From Nemertoderma westbladi (taxonomy: Eukaryota > Xenacoelomorpha > Nemertodermatida > Nemertodermatidae), in assembly GCA_032718475.1 (NCBI GenBank), contig JAUCBJ010005482.1:1-64000 (forward strand): a DNA stretch of 64,000 bases, written 5' to 3'. The position numbers and the translations under genes were made by a program. Shown here in pieces: positions 21,401-31,307 of this stretch; the first letter of the stretch is position 1; every line of letters starts with the position of its first letter. The notes beneath the pieces are model-generated. The model ran no database searches, was not told where the DNA came from, and was given only the letters and a program-made list of their open reading frames with translations.

Positions 21401-24005
21401 TTGCTTTCTCGGAAAATTTCTACCCCAATCTACAAGCAACTACAGATGGAGAGGATCAGCATGCATTCTTAACATTCCTGGGAGACTTTAATGCAAGTCT
21501 GCATCAATCACCTACATCGCCCTGGGTCTATAGCAATAGTGTTAACCAAAATTCTGTCCATCTTCAGGATTTTATCTCTGGAAATGGATTGTTTTCGGCT
21601 GGAACCCAGTTCAAGAAGCGAACTAGAAAGCTATGGACTCATAGTGGACCCAGTGGTCACAAGTCCCAGATAGACCATATTCTGTTTCGTAGGAAATACA
21701 GGAGCTCTATACAAGACTGTAATGCATTTACACTTCGACCCTTCTCCAGTGATCACCGCCTTATTGTGGCCAAGGTAAGACTTAGTCTGCGTGCTAGCAG
21801 AACAACTAAATCTGCCTTGCCGCGACATGACTGGTCCTCTCTGTTGCAACAGCCAAGTGTGAGATCCAGCTTCACACTACAGCTGAGCAACAGGTATGAG
21901 GCTCTTGCCTCTGAGGCGGCAGATCACTGTGAGGGCTATACTGCCTTTACAGAAGCAGTTAAGTTAGCAGCTGCAGAAACAGTTCCTGTATTCCCTCGAA
22001 GCAGGAAAAGGGCCCCCTGGACTGACAACAAAATTCAGAAGTGCCGAAATGACCTTCATAAGGCGCAGAAAGGGTCCCGACTCAAACAGACTACCGCGGC
22101 CAAGAATGCAGTTAAGGCTGCATCTAGGTCCCTGAACAGGCAGTACTCTGTTAATCTACAGGAGCTAATAAACCAACAGGTTGATGCCATCAATGATGCT
22201 GACGACAGCAGGCAATCATTCCAGGCATGGAAATCGATCAATTTGCTTACTGGGCGGAAAAGCCAACCAACCACCAAGGTTAAGGCTGAATCACCAGCCG
22301 ATCGCCTCAATGGTTGGAAAGCCCACTTTGAAAAGCTCCTCAATAATGACAGGGTATTGCCTGATAACTTTATAGAAGTAAAAGTGTCTGAGTCTGTACT
22401 CCCAGATATTCCCATTGGCGATATCTCCTTTGCAGAAGTGAAGGCTGCTGCAAAGAGCATTAAGACCAATCGTGCCAGTGGAGTAGATGGTGTTCCCCCT
22501 GAGGTCTTTAAAATACCTGAGTGTTTAAAGCTCATCTATCCCATCATAGTAGACATGTACCGAACAACAAGAGTCCCACAAGAAATGAAAACAAATAAGT
22601 TGGTGCCAGTTCCCAAGAAGGGCAACCTAACACTCTATGGTTCTTTTCGGGGAATCTCATTGATCTCGATTGCTGCAAAACTATACAATAGGATTCTATT
22701 AAATCGCATCAGGGATCCCATTGAGAGACTGCTACGTGGAAATCAGAATGGGTTCCGTAAAGGTCGTGGGACCATGGAGCCCATTTTGGCACTTAGAAGG
22801 ATAATTGAAGAGTTATCAAAAAAGAAAGACAGGCATCTGGCTGTTATCTTTGTTGACTTCTTCAAGGCCTTTGATTCAGTCTCTCGCTCACGTATGTTCA
22901 GCATACTTTCATTATATGGGATTCCTGATGAAATTATTGCAGCAATCAGATCAGTATACGATGGTTCGACAACATTTGTGTCTACTGTTGACGGTGACAC
23001 AGAACCATTTGAAGTGTTATGGGGCGTCCTCCAAGGAGACACACTTGCACCATTCTTGTTCATTATTGTGGTTGACTATGTTCTACGCATGTCCTTAGAT
23101 CATCATAATGATGATGGGGTGATGATAACTCCACCTACTGGCTCCAGAAGTCGAGGAAATCCTGCCAAGTACCTAACTGATCTAGACTTTGCTGATGACT
23201 TAGGAGTACTCTCAGAATCATTAGAGGGAGCCCAGCGGCTCCTCGGCTCATTAGAACATGCTGCTTCTAGTGTTGGTCTTTTTATTAACTCCAGAAAGAC
23301 CAAAATTCTGACAGTTAACTTTGAAAGTCATCAGCAAGTCTCTGATCGGATGAGCATAAGCTCAAAGGATGGTATGCTTGAGCATGTGGACGACTTCTGT
23401 TACCTGGGATCATGGATCCGGAAGTCAGGTGAGGACCTTCGAATACGTAAGGGAAAGGCATGGGCAGCCTTGAATAGGCTTTCCAGGATTTGGAAGTCAC
23501 CTAGAATTAATCGGAAACTTAAGGTCCGATTATTTAGAGCAGCAGTAGTTCCAGTACTCCTCTACGGGAGTCCATGCTGGGCTCTAACTGCTGAGGACAC
23601 CAAATCTCTGGATGGCACTTTCACAAGAATGCTACGCCGGGTACATTGTGTCAAGTACAATGCACACATCTCCAACCAGACACTATATAACATTGGAGGT
23701 GTCTCATTGGTTCCCCCAAGCTTGACACTAGAACAAAATCGCCTCCGCTTTGCAGGACATTGCTTTCGCCGTGAGGACCAGCCAGTGCATAATCTTGTAC
23801 TTTGGCAGCCTCATGGAGTGAATAAGCATGGTGGACAGCCCATGACTTTCTTGAGACGCATCTTAAAGGACACTGGCCTTAAAGATGCGGATGATCTAGC
23901 AAATGTCATGGGTGATAGGGAGTTGTGGCGGCGCAATTTTGTTGACAAGCCGGCACAGCATTCTTAAAAATGCAGCTGCAATGCAGCATGCCGATCCTAG
24001 TAGTA
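21401..24005 (+). mobile_element. Non-LTR retrotransposon copy 1 (5'-truncated, long ORF)
   Basis: The ORF is open to the stop after ...NFVDKPAQHS at 23967. It starts inside the apurinic-type endonuclease: LTFLGDFNASL near 21470 holds the GDFN block, and SDHRLIVAKV near 21750 the terminal SDH block. The RT domain follows, with palm motifs VIFVDFFKAFDSV (about 22845), GVLQGDTLAPFLF (about 23025) and FADD (about 23190). A C-terminal region with CVKYNAHISNQ and HCFRREDQPVHN follows. After the stop a short 3' UTR (tgcagctgcaatgcagcatg, then ccgatcc) ends in TAG repeats. The ATG at 21379 lies in BEL/Pao sequence, so it is not the native start. Architecture (endonuclease-RT, simple-repeat tail) suits the RTE/Proto2/Daphne side of the LINE tree, but the clade is not certain. 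No stop interrupts the RT. Confidence 0.9.
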
Positions 24006-25720
24006 CCAGCCGATCGCCTCAATGGTTGGAAAGCCCACTTTGAAAAGCTCCTCAATAATGACAGGGTATTGCCTGATAACTTTATAGAAGTAAAAGTGTC
24101 TGAGTCTGTACTCCCAGATATTCCCATTGGCGATATCTCCTTTGCAGAAGTGAAGGCTGCTGCAAAGAGCATTAAGACCAATCGTGCCAGTGGAGTAGAT
24201 GGTGTTCCCCCTGAGGTCTTTAAAATACCTGAGTGTTTAAAGCTCATCTATCCCATCATAGTAGACATGTACCGAACAACAAGAGTCCCACAAGAAATGA
24301 AAACAAATAAGTTGGTGCCAGTTCCCAAGAAGGGCAACCTAACACTCTATGGTTCTTTTCGGGGAATCTCATTGATCTCGATTGCTGCAAAGCTATACAA
24401 TAGGATTCTATTAAATCGCATCAGGGATCCCATTGAGAGACTGCTCCGTGGAAATCAGAATGGGTTCTGTAAAGGTCGTGGTACCATGGAGCCCATTTTG
24501 ACACTTAAAAGGATAATTGAAGAATTATCAAAAAAGAAAGACAGGCATCTGGCTGTTATCTTTGTTGACTTCTTCAAGGCCTTTGATTCAGTCTCTCGCT
24601 CACGTATGTTCAGCATACTTTCATTATATGGGATTCCTGATGAAATTATTGCAGCAATAAGATCAGTATACGATGGTTCAACAACATTTGTGTCTACTGT
24701 TGACGGTGACACAGAACCATTTGAAGTGTTATGGGGCGTCCTCCAAGGAGACACACTTGCACCATTCTTGTTCATTATTGTGGTTGACTATGTTCTACGC
24801 ATGTCCTTAGATCATCATAATGATGATGGGGTGATAATATATCCACCTACTGGCTCCAGAAGTCGAGGAAATCCTGCCAAGTACCTAACTGATCTAGACT
24901 TTGCTGATGACTTAGGAGTACTCTCAGAATCACTAGAGGGAGCCCAACGGCTCCTCAGCTCATTAGAACATGCTGCTTCTAGTGTTGGTCTTTTTATTAA
25001 CTCCAGAAAGACCAAAATTTTGACAGTTAACTTTGAAAGTCCTCAGCAAGTCTCTGATCGGATGAGCATAAACTTAAAGGATGGTATGCTTGAGCATGTG
25101 GACGACTTCTGTTACCTGGGATCATGGATCCGGAAGTCAGGTGAGGACCTTCGAATACGTAAGGGAAAGGCATGGGCAGCCTTGAATAGGCTTTCCAGGA
25201 CTTGGAAGTCACCGAGAATTAATCGGAAACTTAAGGTCCGATTATTTAGAGCAGCAGTAGTTCCAGTACTCCTCTAAGGGAGTCCATGCTGGGCTCTAAC
25301 TGCTGAGGACACCAAATCGCTGGATGGCACATTCACAAGAATGCTACGCCGGGTTCATTGTGTCAAGTACAATGCGCACATCTCCAACCAGACACTATAT
25401 AACATTGGAGGTGTCTCATTGGTTCCCCCAAGCTTGACACTAGAACAAAATCGCCTCCGCTTTGCAGGACATTGCTTTCGCCGTGAGGACCAGCCAGTGC
25501 ATAATCTTGTACTTTGGCAGCCTCATGGAGTGAATAAGCATGGTGGACAGCCCATGACTTTCTTGAGACGCATCTTAAAGGACACTGGCCTTGAAGATGC
25601 GGATGATCTAGCAAATGTCATGGGTGATAGGGAGTTGTGGCGGTGCAATTTTATTGACAAGCCGGCACAGCATTCTTAAAAATGCAGCTGCAATGCAGCA
25701 TGCCGATCCTAGTAGTAGTA
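24006..25720 (+). mobile_element. Non-LTR retrotransposon copy 2 (5'-truncated, head-to-tail with copy 1)
   Basis: Begins at ccagccgatcgcctc, equal to copy 1 from about 22293, directly after the TAG tail of copy 1. It is close to identical with copy 1 to the end, including the 3' UTR and a TAG tail at 25709-25720. A TAC-to-TAA change at about 25275-25277 cuts the protein in the region equivalent to LLYGSPCWAL; the rest continues in frame to 25679. Some differences from copy 1 (FRKGRG to FCKGRG, IRKG conserved, MITPPT to IIYPPT) show independent drift. It cannot encode a full protein. Confidence 0.9.
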
Positions 25721-27588
25721 GAGAAAGCGTGGCATTGTACGCCCCTCGATAGCAAGTTGGCCAGATTGTCATCAGTCAGGCAGTAGTGCCACTTGTCCAA
25801 GTCTGTTGTTGCTCTTATCTCATCCACTCGATTCACTACGAATATGGGATATCGCGTCTTTTCGTTATGCAACCATCCCAATACCACCATACCAGTGGTG
25901 TGTTTCTACTATACTTGGCATTGCATCCACCAAATATGCTGTTGCTCTCACTACCAGTCTCGCAGCCGTTAGCGCGAGTTTTGGTACTGATGCTGAATCT
26001 TGCGGCGTCAACCTCACTTTACTGAATGCTAGTCTGGACTTATGAGTCCCCTTTCGCTGTACCAAATAAAGCGCAGCACCATATGCTTCCAGGGATATGT
26101 CGGAGAACATATGTAGTTCCAGTTCACTCATGTCTCCATCCGGGAAGTATACACGTGGCATACTGTAAGTTCACATATCTTCTAAGCTCCCTGTCCATTT
26201 CTCCCTGTTTATTTATTTCTATCGGGAACTCCGCATCCCAGTCATCTCTGATTTTGTAAACCTTCTTGAGTATTTGCTTCCTGGTGACTTACAATGAGGA
26301 TGCTAATCCTAGCGAGGATTGTAAATCCTCGCTATGTATGACACTTGGTATGGATCCCAGCTGATATTCCAACTCGTCTGTCTCCCGGTACCACACGATC
26401 CCTAGTGCTTTCTGCTGCAATTCTAATCTTCTGTCCACCATAATCTGTTCCTTTACCATCATAGGTTTATCCAATTTTACCTCTGGTTATTTATCCTCTA
26501 TGGCTTCCATGAATTCTTTAGAGTTTGACTGGAACTTCGTCAAGTTGAATCCCGATTTCTTCAGGATGTCGCAAACTTTGCTCCCCGTTTGGACGATCTC
26601 CTCAATGGAGTTTCCAGAACCCATCCCGTCATCCACGTAGAACCTGCGTCGAATCATATCGATCGCCTCTTTACTATACTCCTCCTCTTTGCCCTCCACT
26701 GTATCTCTTATGGCCATGGTCGTGGTGAATGAAGACGAGTTGGCCCCCATATTCTGTACCACCATCTTCTACATTGGTATATCTGATGGTTCTTCATCAC
26801 CATTGTACCACAGGAAGCGTTGACTATCACTGTCCTCCTCAGTTACCCACACTTGGTTAAACATGCCCACAATGTCACACGTGAAGGTGTGTTTCCCATT
26901 TCTAAATCTCAACAGAACTTCTATCCCCGAATTGTAAATATTGGGGCCTTCTAGTAGGTAGTCATTAAGGCTCATGCCGTTTGTCTTGGCAGAGGCGTCA
27001 ACCACCATCCTTAGTTTGCCTTTCTTGGGATCTAGAGCCACATGAAGTAGCAGATAGTGAGTCCTGTTGGTGTCCGGTTCATCTACTGGTAGCTCCATAG
27101 CCCATCCACGTTCTACATATTTCTTAATGGTTTTAGGTGTCCTCTACCGAGGTTCCTACCCCGATCTCCTTTAACCCCTCGAAATCCTGCCATAGCAGCC
27201 TCTTAAGCTGTTCCTCCACCCCTTCATCCTCCATCTCTCCCATCGTCCCTGCTAACATGCACCCTGAGGATTCGGATAATCCATGCCAACTATGTGAGAG
27301 ACTTTCGGGACATCTAGTTCGGGCACGGAAAAGTCGATGCCGTCCAGGTACCGATATTGTTCGATCTCGATCTTTGTAGGTCGCCTGACGTTGATGTTAA
27401 TCGACTCCATTATCCTGATGGGTTCGATGGTAGCCCCATAATCGCACCCTGGTGTTATCGCTCCAATTTCACATAGTCCCGTCCTCATCTTCATGACCTC
27501 GTCCTTGCTTGATATCGTGGACACCGCCATCTTGCTTGGCTTGGTCGTCAACCCTATTCTCTCGGCTACCCAACTCTTCGTTAGCGGG
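25721..27588 (-). pseudogene. BEL/Pao element, 5' half: protease, RT and RNase H
   Basis: The minus strand reads a retropepsin-like end (SWVAERIGLTTKPSKMAV, then SVPELDVPKVSHIVGMDYP near 27290). The RT follows: RTHYLLLHVALDPKKGKLRM, VVDASAKTNGMSLNDYLLEG and FTCDIVGMFNQVWVTEED near 26850. The YVDD block is here FYVDDGMGSG near 26640. RNase H follows (LELHMFSDISLEAYGAALYL near 26090, RVDEIRATTDLDKWHYC), ending RGVQCHAFS at 25721. Stops at 26769 and near 26487 and other frame changes break it. Joined across the insertion, the text CHAFS | ELWQHGPHF is the expected BEL linker, so the insertion site is exact to a few bases. The region beyond 27588 is Penelope-like sequence; gag and the 5' LTR are not found. 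Confidence 0.9.
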
Positions 27589-29746
27589 AGACTCTCAGCT
27601 GATTGAGGATGCCGTCCACCAGGCTAACACCTGGTGTAACGGTAAACTCGAGCGGCGGAGGGCCGACCAGGACGAGAAGTTTAGGTGGTGGGCCGGAAGC
27701 CAAGGGACACCCTTACTTAATGTCCACGGCACAGTCCGGTGCGAGGATGGTATTGTTCTGCCTGAGACGGTTGAGTCGGTGCTCAGACTTGGGGCCAAGA
27801 ACCCGGTCAAAACCAAGTTTGACACCGCACTCTTCTACTCTCAGGTAGATTATTTCACCCGCGCCACTGATGCTGACAAAGTAAGTGTGTCACACCACTC
27901 CCAGAATTACGCCAGGTTAATGCGCTTACAGCGGCAGTCAGATGCTGTCGCTACAACCGCGCGTTACTTGAAGCAACAGGGCCTGATTGCTGTGCCTTTT
28001 GACAAGGGGAACGGCTATTGTGTTATGAGGAAGGAGTCGTATCTGACCAGGGCTGATACTCTCATCGCCGACCCCGCCAAGTTTGGTCCCCCTCCAGGCC
28101 GCCCGGGTGCTGTGAAGATCGATATTTACCGTCGTAGGGCCGAGGTTATACGGGACGAGGTCACCAGTATTGTGGGTAAGGAGAGTAAGGAACTCCTAGC
28201 CAAGTTACTACCGCGCAAGGATACTACTCCCCCGAGGCTGTATGGCCTCGCTAAGGTCCACAAGGCTGGTGTCCCCCTCCGCCCGATAACTTCAATGCCC
28301 GGCAGCATCTACCACCCTGTCGCTGAGTACCTCAGGGACATGTTGCAGGTGCTGCCAGAGGGTAGGATTGGTACTAACAGCGCCGGGGCTGCCGATCGTC
28401 TCGCCGAGCTGGAGGTAGAACCCACGGACCGCCTCTACTCCCTGGACGTAGTGAGTTTATTCACTAATGTTCCACTCAAGGAGGCGGTGCAGCTTGCTGC
28501 TGATCTACTGTACGAGCAACATCCTGACCAGCCTATCAACAAGGACCAATTTATTCGTCTTATGTTGGTTGCTACACAGGATGTTGTATTCCTGGATCAC
28601 CGTGGTAACTACCGTTGTCAGAGGGATGGTGTCGCCATGGGCTCCCCTTTGGGTCCCATACTCGCCAACATCTTTCTGTCACAGTTCGATGAGCAGATCG
28701 CGGCGGGTACCAAGCTTAGCGATAGGTACGTTGATGACGTGTTTAGCGTTGGTAGTAATGACCCCACTGAGAAGCTGAGAGAGGTCAATGCCCTCCACCC
28801 CAATCTTAAGTTTACACTTGAGTTGGAGGAACAGGGCCGCTTGCCTTTCCTTGATTTGGTTGTGTCCCGTACTGACCACGCGCTTGCGACGGCGTGGTAC
28901 CGCAAGCCTACAGATACCGGGCTTGTTCTTAATGCTACTGCGTGTGCCCCTGAGGCATACAAACGGGGGGTAGTTCGTGGAATGTTTCATCGCATTTTCA
29001 ACGTCAGTAAGGGCGGGGATGGCTCCCAGCTCCTTTCTGCAATTGGCGAAGCTAACACCATTCTTAGCAATAACCAATATACGAATGCGATGATTCAACG
29101 CGAGCTTACCGCCGTCCGTGCCGCTAGGGGGCGTCCTGGCAATTGTAGTGAGAGCGAGGTGACTGCGGTTGCACCCACTGAGGTCATTGACCTGGTGGAT
29201 CCAGCACCCGTAGATAATCCCAGGCCTATCATCTGTAAGTTTGAGTACCGCGGTCGGGCTACCGAACTTTTCGTTCGTAGGCTACGTGGTCTAGTACCGA
29301 GATCTTGCGCACGGCCAGTGCGGTTTGTTTACACAACTGCCAAACTGCGCCAATCACTGCCATCATTGAAGCATCCGGTTCCCGATATTCTGGCTTCTAA
29401 CGTCGTGTATTCATTTGCTTGTCCCTCTTGTAAGGGGGAATATGTTGGACATACCATCCAACACTTATTTGAACGCGTTAGACAGCATCAAGACGGGTCG
29501 GCCAATGATGGTAGTGAACAAGGCAAGACAGTTCACAACCATATCATGACGCACCGCGGGGAGCCCAACACACGTTGGTTGACCGACTGGCGAGAGTTGT
29601 TCAAACACTTCAAGGTTATTGCACGGCACCCTTTGCGTCCTGTCCTGCAAAAACTAGATATGTTTTATATACGCACTCGCCAGCCAGCTATTAACATGCA
29701 GAAACGTGATTGGCGCAAGTTTGAGGTGCTGCTTCCCAGTGGTTAG
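27589..29746 (+). mobile_element. Penelope-like retroelement, long RT plus GIY-YIG ORF
   Basis: One frame is open from before 27589 to the TAG at 29744. The RT carries the Penelope pattern: PPRLYGLAKVHKAGVPLRPI, SLDVVSLFTNVP (motif A, about 28440), GVAMGSPLGPILANIFL (motif B, about 28630), RYVDDVFSV (motif C, about 28727) and LPFLDLVVS. The C-terminal GIY-YIG endonuclease has VVYSFACPSCKGEYVGHT (29402-29455), RVRQHQ and NHIMTHRGEPN. Basic G+C composition and codon use differ from the A+T-rich neighbours. The Met at 27509 lies in BEL/Pao sequence, so the element is 5'-truncated or starts at a non-Met codon here. No internal stop or frameshift is seen, so the RT-endonuclease core appears intact. 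It abuts the BEL protease at about 27588. Confidence 0.93.
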
Positions 29747-29827
29747 ACGGATACACTTCTACCTTGTTTCACTTTACCGTCCCGTCTCCCTTGGGAACTT
29801 CTATCTATTGTCTCCTTTCTAGCACTA

Positions 29828-29860
29828 GCTACTTGAGAAAGCCCCCATTGGGGCGAAACC
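29828..29860 (+). other. Hammerhead-ribozyme-like remnant in the Penelope 3' region
   Basis: The segment ACTTGAGAAAGCCCC, a CATT loop, then GGGGCGAAAC resembles stem II plus the GAAA box of the minimal hammerhead ribozymes known in Penelope-like elements. The expected CUGANGA core box reads UUGAGAA, with two core changes, so self-cleavage is unlikely. It lies 82 bases after the ORF stop, where such ribozymes are expected. Confidence 0.45.
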
Positions 29861-29863
29861 TAC

Positions 29864-29891
29864 TGATCAGCTGACAGCCGTCAGCTGATCA
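29864..29891. repeat. Perfect 12-bp hairpin, 4-base loop
   Basis: TGATCAGCTGAC, loop AGCC, then GTCAGCTGATCA. The stem is perfect and follows the hammerhead-like segment by three bases. It could be stem III of the ribozyme fold, a structured 3' end of the Penelope RNA, or a terminator-like hairpin without that role. Confidence 0.85.
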
Positions 29892-29930
29892 CTGATTGCA
29901 TGCAACGTCTAATGGTCAGTTGCTTTTTTA

Positions 29931-30296
29931 TTTTAGTATTTGTATCGTACTGTACTTGCATACCTACCGGTAAGGTTTTTTACTTCAGCTTGACAATTAA
30001 AGAATAAAATAATTGTATTAACTCAAGCATTTAATTATTAATCATTATTGTTATACAGTATAGAATCTGTACAGTAGTTCTTTAAAAAAAAAAACAAATT
30101 AAATTGTAACCTGTGCCCTGACTTGTTTATTGTTTTGGTTAGTATAGCTTAAACTGTTAAAACCCTAACATATTCCTTTACCTCAATAGATATTCACATT
30201 AATAAGCTCTTGTTTAATATTGTCGATGTGGCTATTACACCCGTCTAAATTAAGTAAACTTTCTTTTTATTTTACCATGATTAGTAAAGTATAGTT
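29931..30296. other. Intergenic, upstream of the aldo-keto reductase
   Basis: A+T-rich sequence with no recognised element. Just before the gene, ACCATGA at 30274-30280 starts a five-codon upstream ORF (MISKV) that stops at 30292-30294, two bases before the main ATG. A pyrimidine-rich stretch followed by AG near 30283 could instead be a splice or trans-splice acceptor that would remove that ORF. Confidence 0.5.
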
Positions 30297-31298
30297 ATGG
30301 AATACAATCGATTGGGAGAAACAGATATGGAAGTCTCCACTCTCGGTTTAGGAGGCGCCTCCCTGGGCACAGACATTTACGGGAAGGTGGACAGAGAGAC
30401 TGGAGTGGCAATAACACACCGAGCACTAGCCCTCGGCGTCAACTACATCGACACGGCGCCTTGGTACGGTCAGGGTCGCTCCGAGACAGCGTTGGGGCAC
30501 GCACTCCGTGATGTTCCGAGGAAGTCCTACCTGGTCAACACTAAAGTGGGTCGATACGAACTGGACGCCGACCGGATGTTCGATTTCAGTGGGAGTCGCG
30601 TTAAAGAAAGCGTTCGTCACAGTTTACAGTTGTTGGGTTTAGATTACCTCGATTGTCTTATGGCGCATGACGTTGAATTCGCTAAAGATTCCAACCAGAT
30701 AACCAATGAAACACTCCCGGCTATGCAAGAGGTTAAAGACGCTGGTAAAACGCGTTACATCGGGTTAACTAGCTACTCTCCCAAAGTGCTTAAAGAAATT
30801 ATAGAAAAGAGCCGAATTAAAGTAGATGCTGTACTTGTTTACTCCCGTTATACACTGCATGATGACACCCTCTCTTCATATTTAGAGTTCTTTCGCTCCA
30901 AAGGAATCGGTGTTATCAACGCAGCGCCGGTCTCCATGGGGTTGCTAAGCAACGCGGGAGCTCCCGCTTGGCATCCCGTTGTCGTTCAACCCGCTATGTC
31001 CCCTTTGCTGCGGGCCTGTACCGATGCCGCCGACTATTGCCGCGGGAACGGTGTAGAACTCGCTCGTCTCGCTGTACATCACGCCTTTAAGAGTAATAAG
31101 TTTCCGATGACTCTTGTAGGCGCCTGCGATGTCGCCCAGTTAGAAGAAAACGTAGAAGTCGCAGTTAAAGGTATAGATGATAAAGATATGGCTGTTCTGG
31201 AATATATTAGTAAGAAGTATTTAAATTCTTTGCTTTTGGGACGGAATTGTAATTGGGAGGAAAATACATCTGTTGATTACGAGTGTTTGAAAAGATAG
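30297..31298 (+). CDS. Aldo-keto reductase, L-galactose dehydrogenase-like, single exon
   Basis: 333 residues, the normal length for this family, from ATG at 30297 with no introns. It starts MEYNRLGETDMEVSTLGLGG, the usual AKR entry strand. The catalytic tetrad is visible: D52 and Y57 in NYIDTAPWYGQGRSE, K83 in NTKVGRYE and H124 in LMAHDVEF. The substrate-side pattern (DFSGSRVKESVRHSLQLLGL, then YIGLTSYSPKVL and VINAAPVSMGLLSN) is that of the L-galactose/L-fucose-type dehydrogenase subgroup, soluble NAD(P)-dependent enzymes oxidising sugars or reducing aldehydes. The exact substrate is not readable. The C-terminus (NWEENTSVDYECLKR) is followed within about 10 bases by a 4.1-kb minisatellite, which would lie in the 3' UTR or just past the transcript end. 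The protein looks intact. Confidence 0.92.
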   Translation: MEYNRLGETDMEVSTLGLGGASLGTDIYGKVDRETGVAITHRALALGVNYIDTAPWYGQGRSETALGHALRDVPRKSYLVNTKVGRYELDADRMFDFSGSRVKESVRHSLQLLGLDYLDCLMAHDVEFAKDSNQITNETLPAMQEVKDAGKTRYIGLTSYSPKVLKEIIEKSRIKVDAVLVYSRYTLHDDTLSSYLEFFRSKGIGVINAAPVSMGLLSNAGAPAWHPVVVQPAMSPLLRACTDAADYCRGNGVELARLAVHHAFKSNKFPMTLVGACDVAQLEENVEVAVKGIDDKDMAVLEYISKKYLNSLLLGRNCNWEENTSVDYECLKR

Positions 31299-31307
31299 TT
31301 AAAGATA

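Noticed and set aside
27509-27588. First 27 codons of the 745-codon Penelope ORF
   Set aside because: They overlap the BEL/Pao protease text on the other strand and are not part of the Penelope element.
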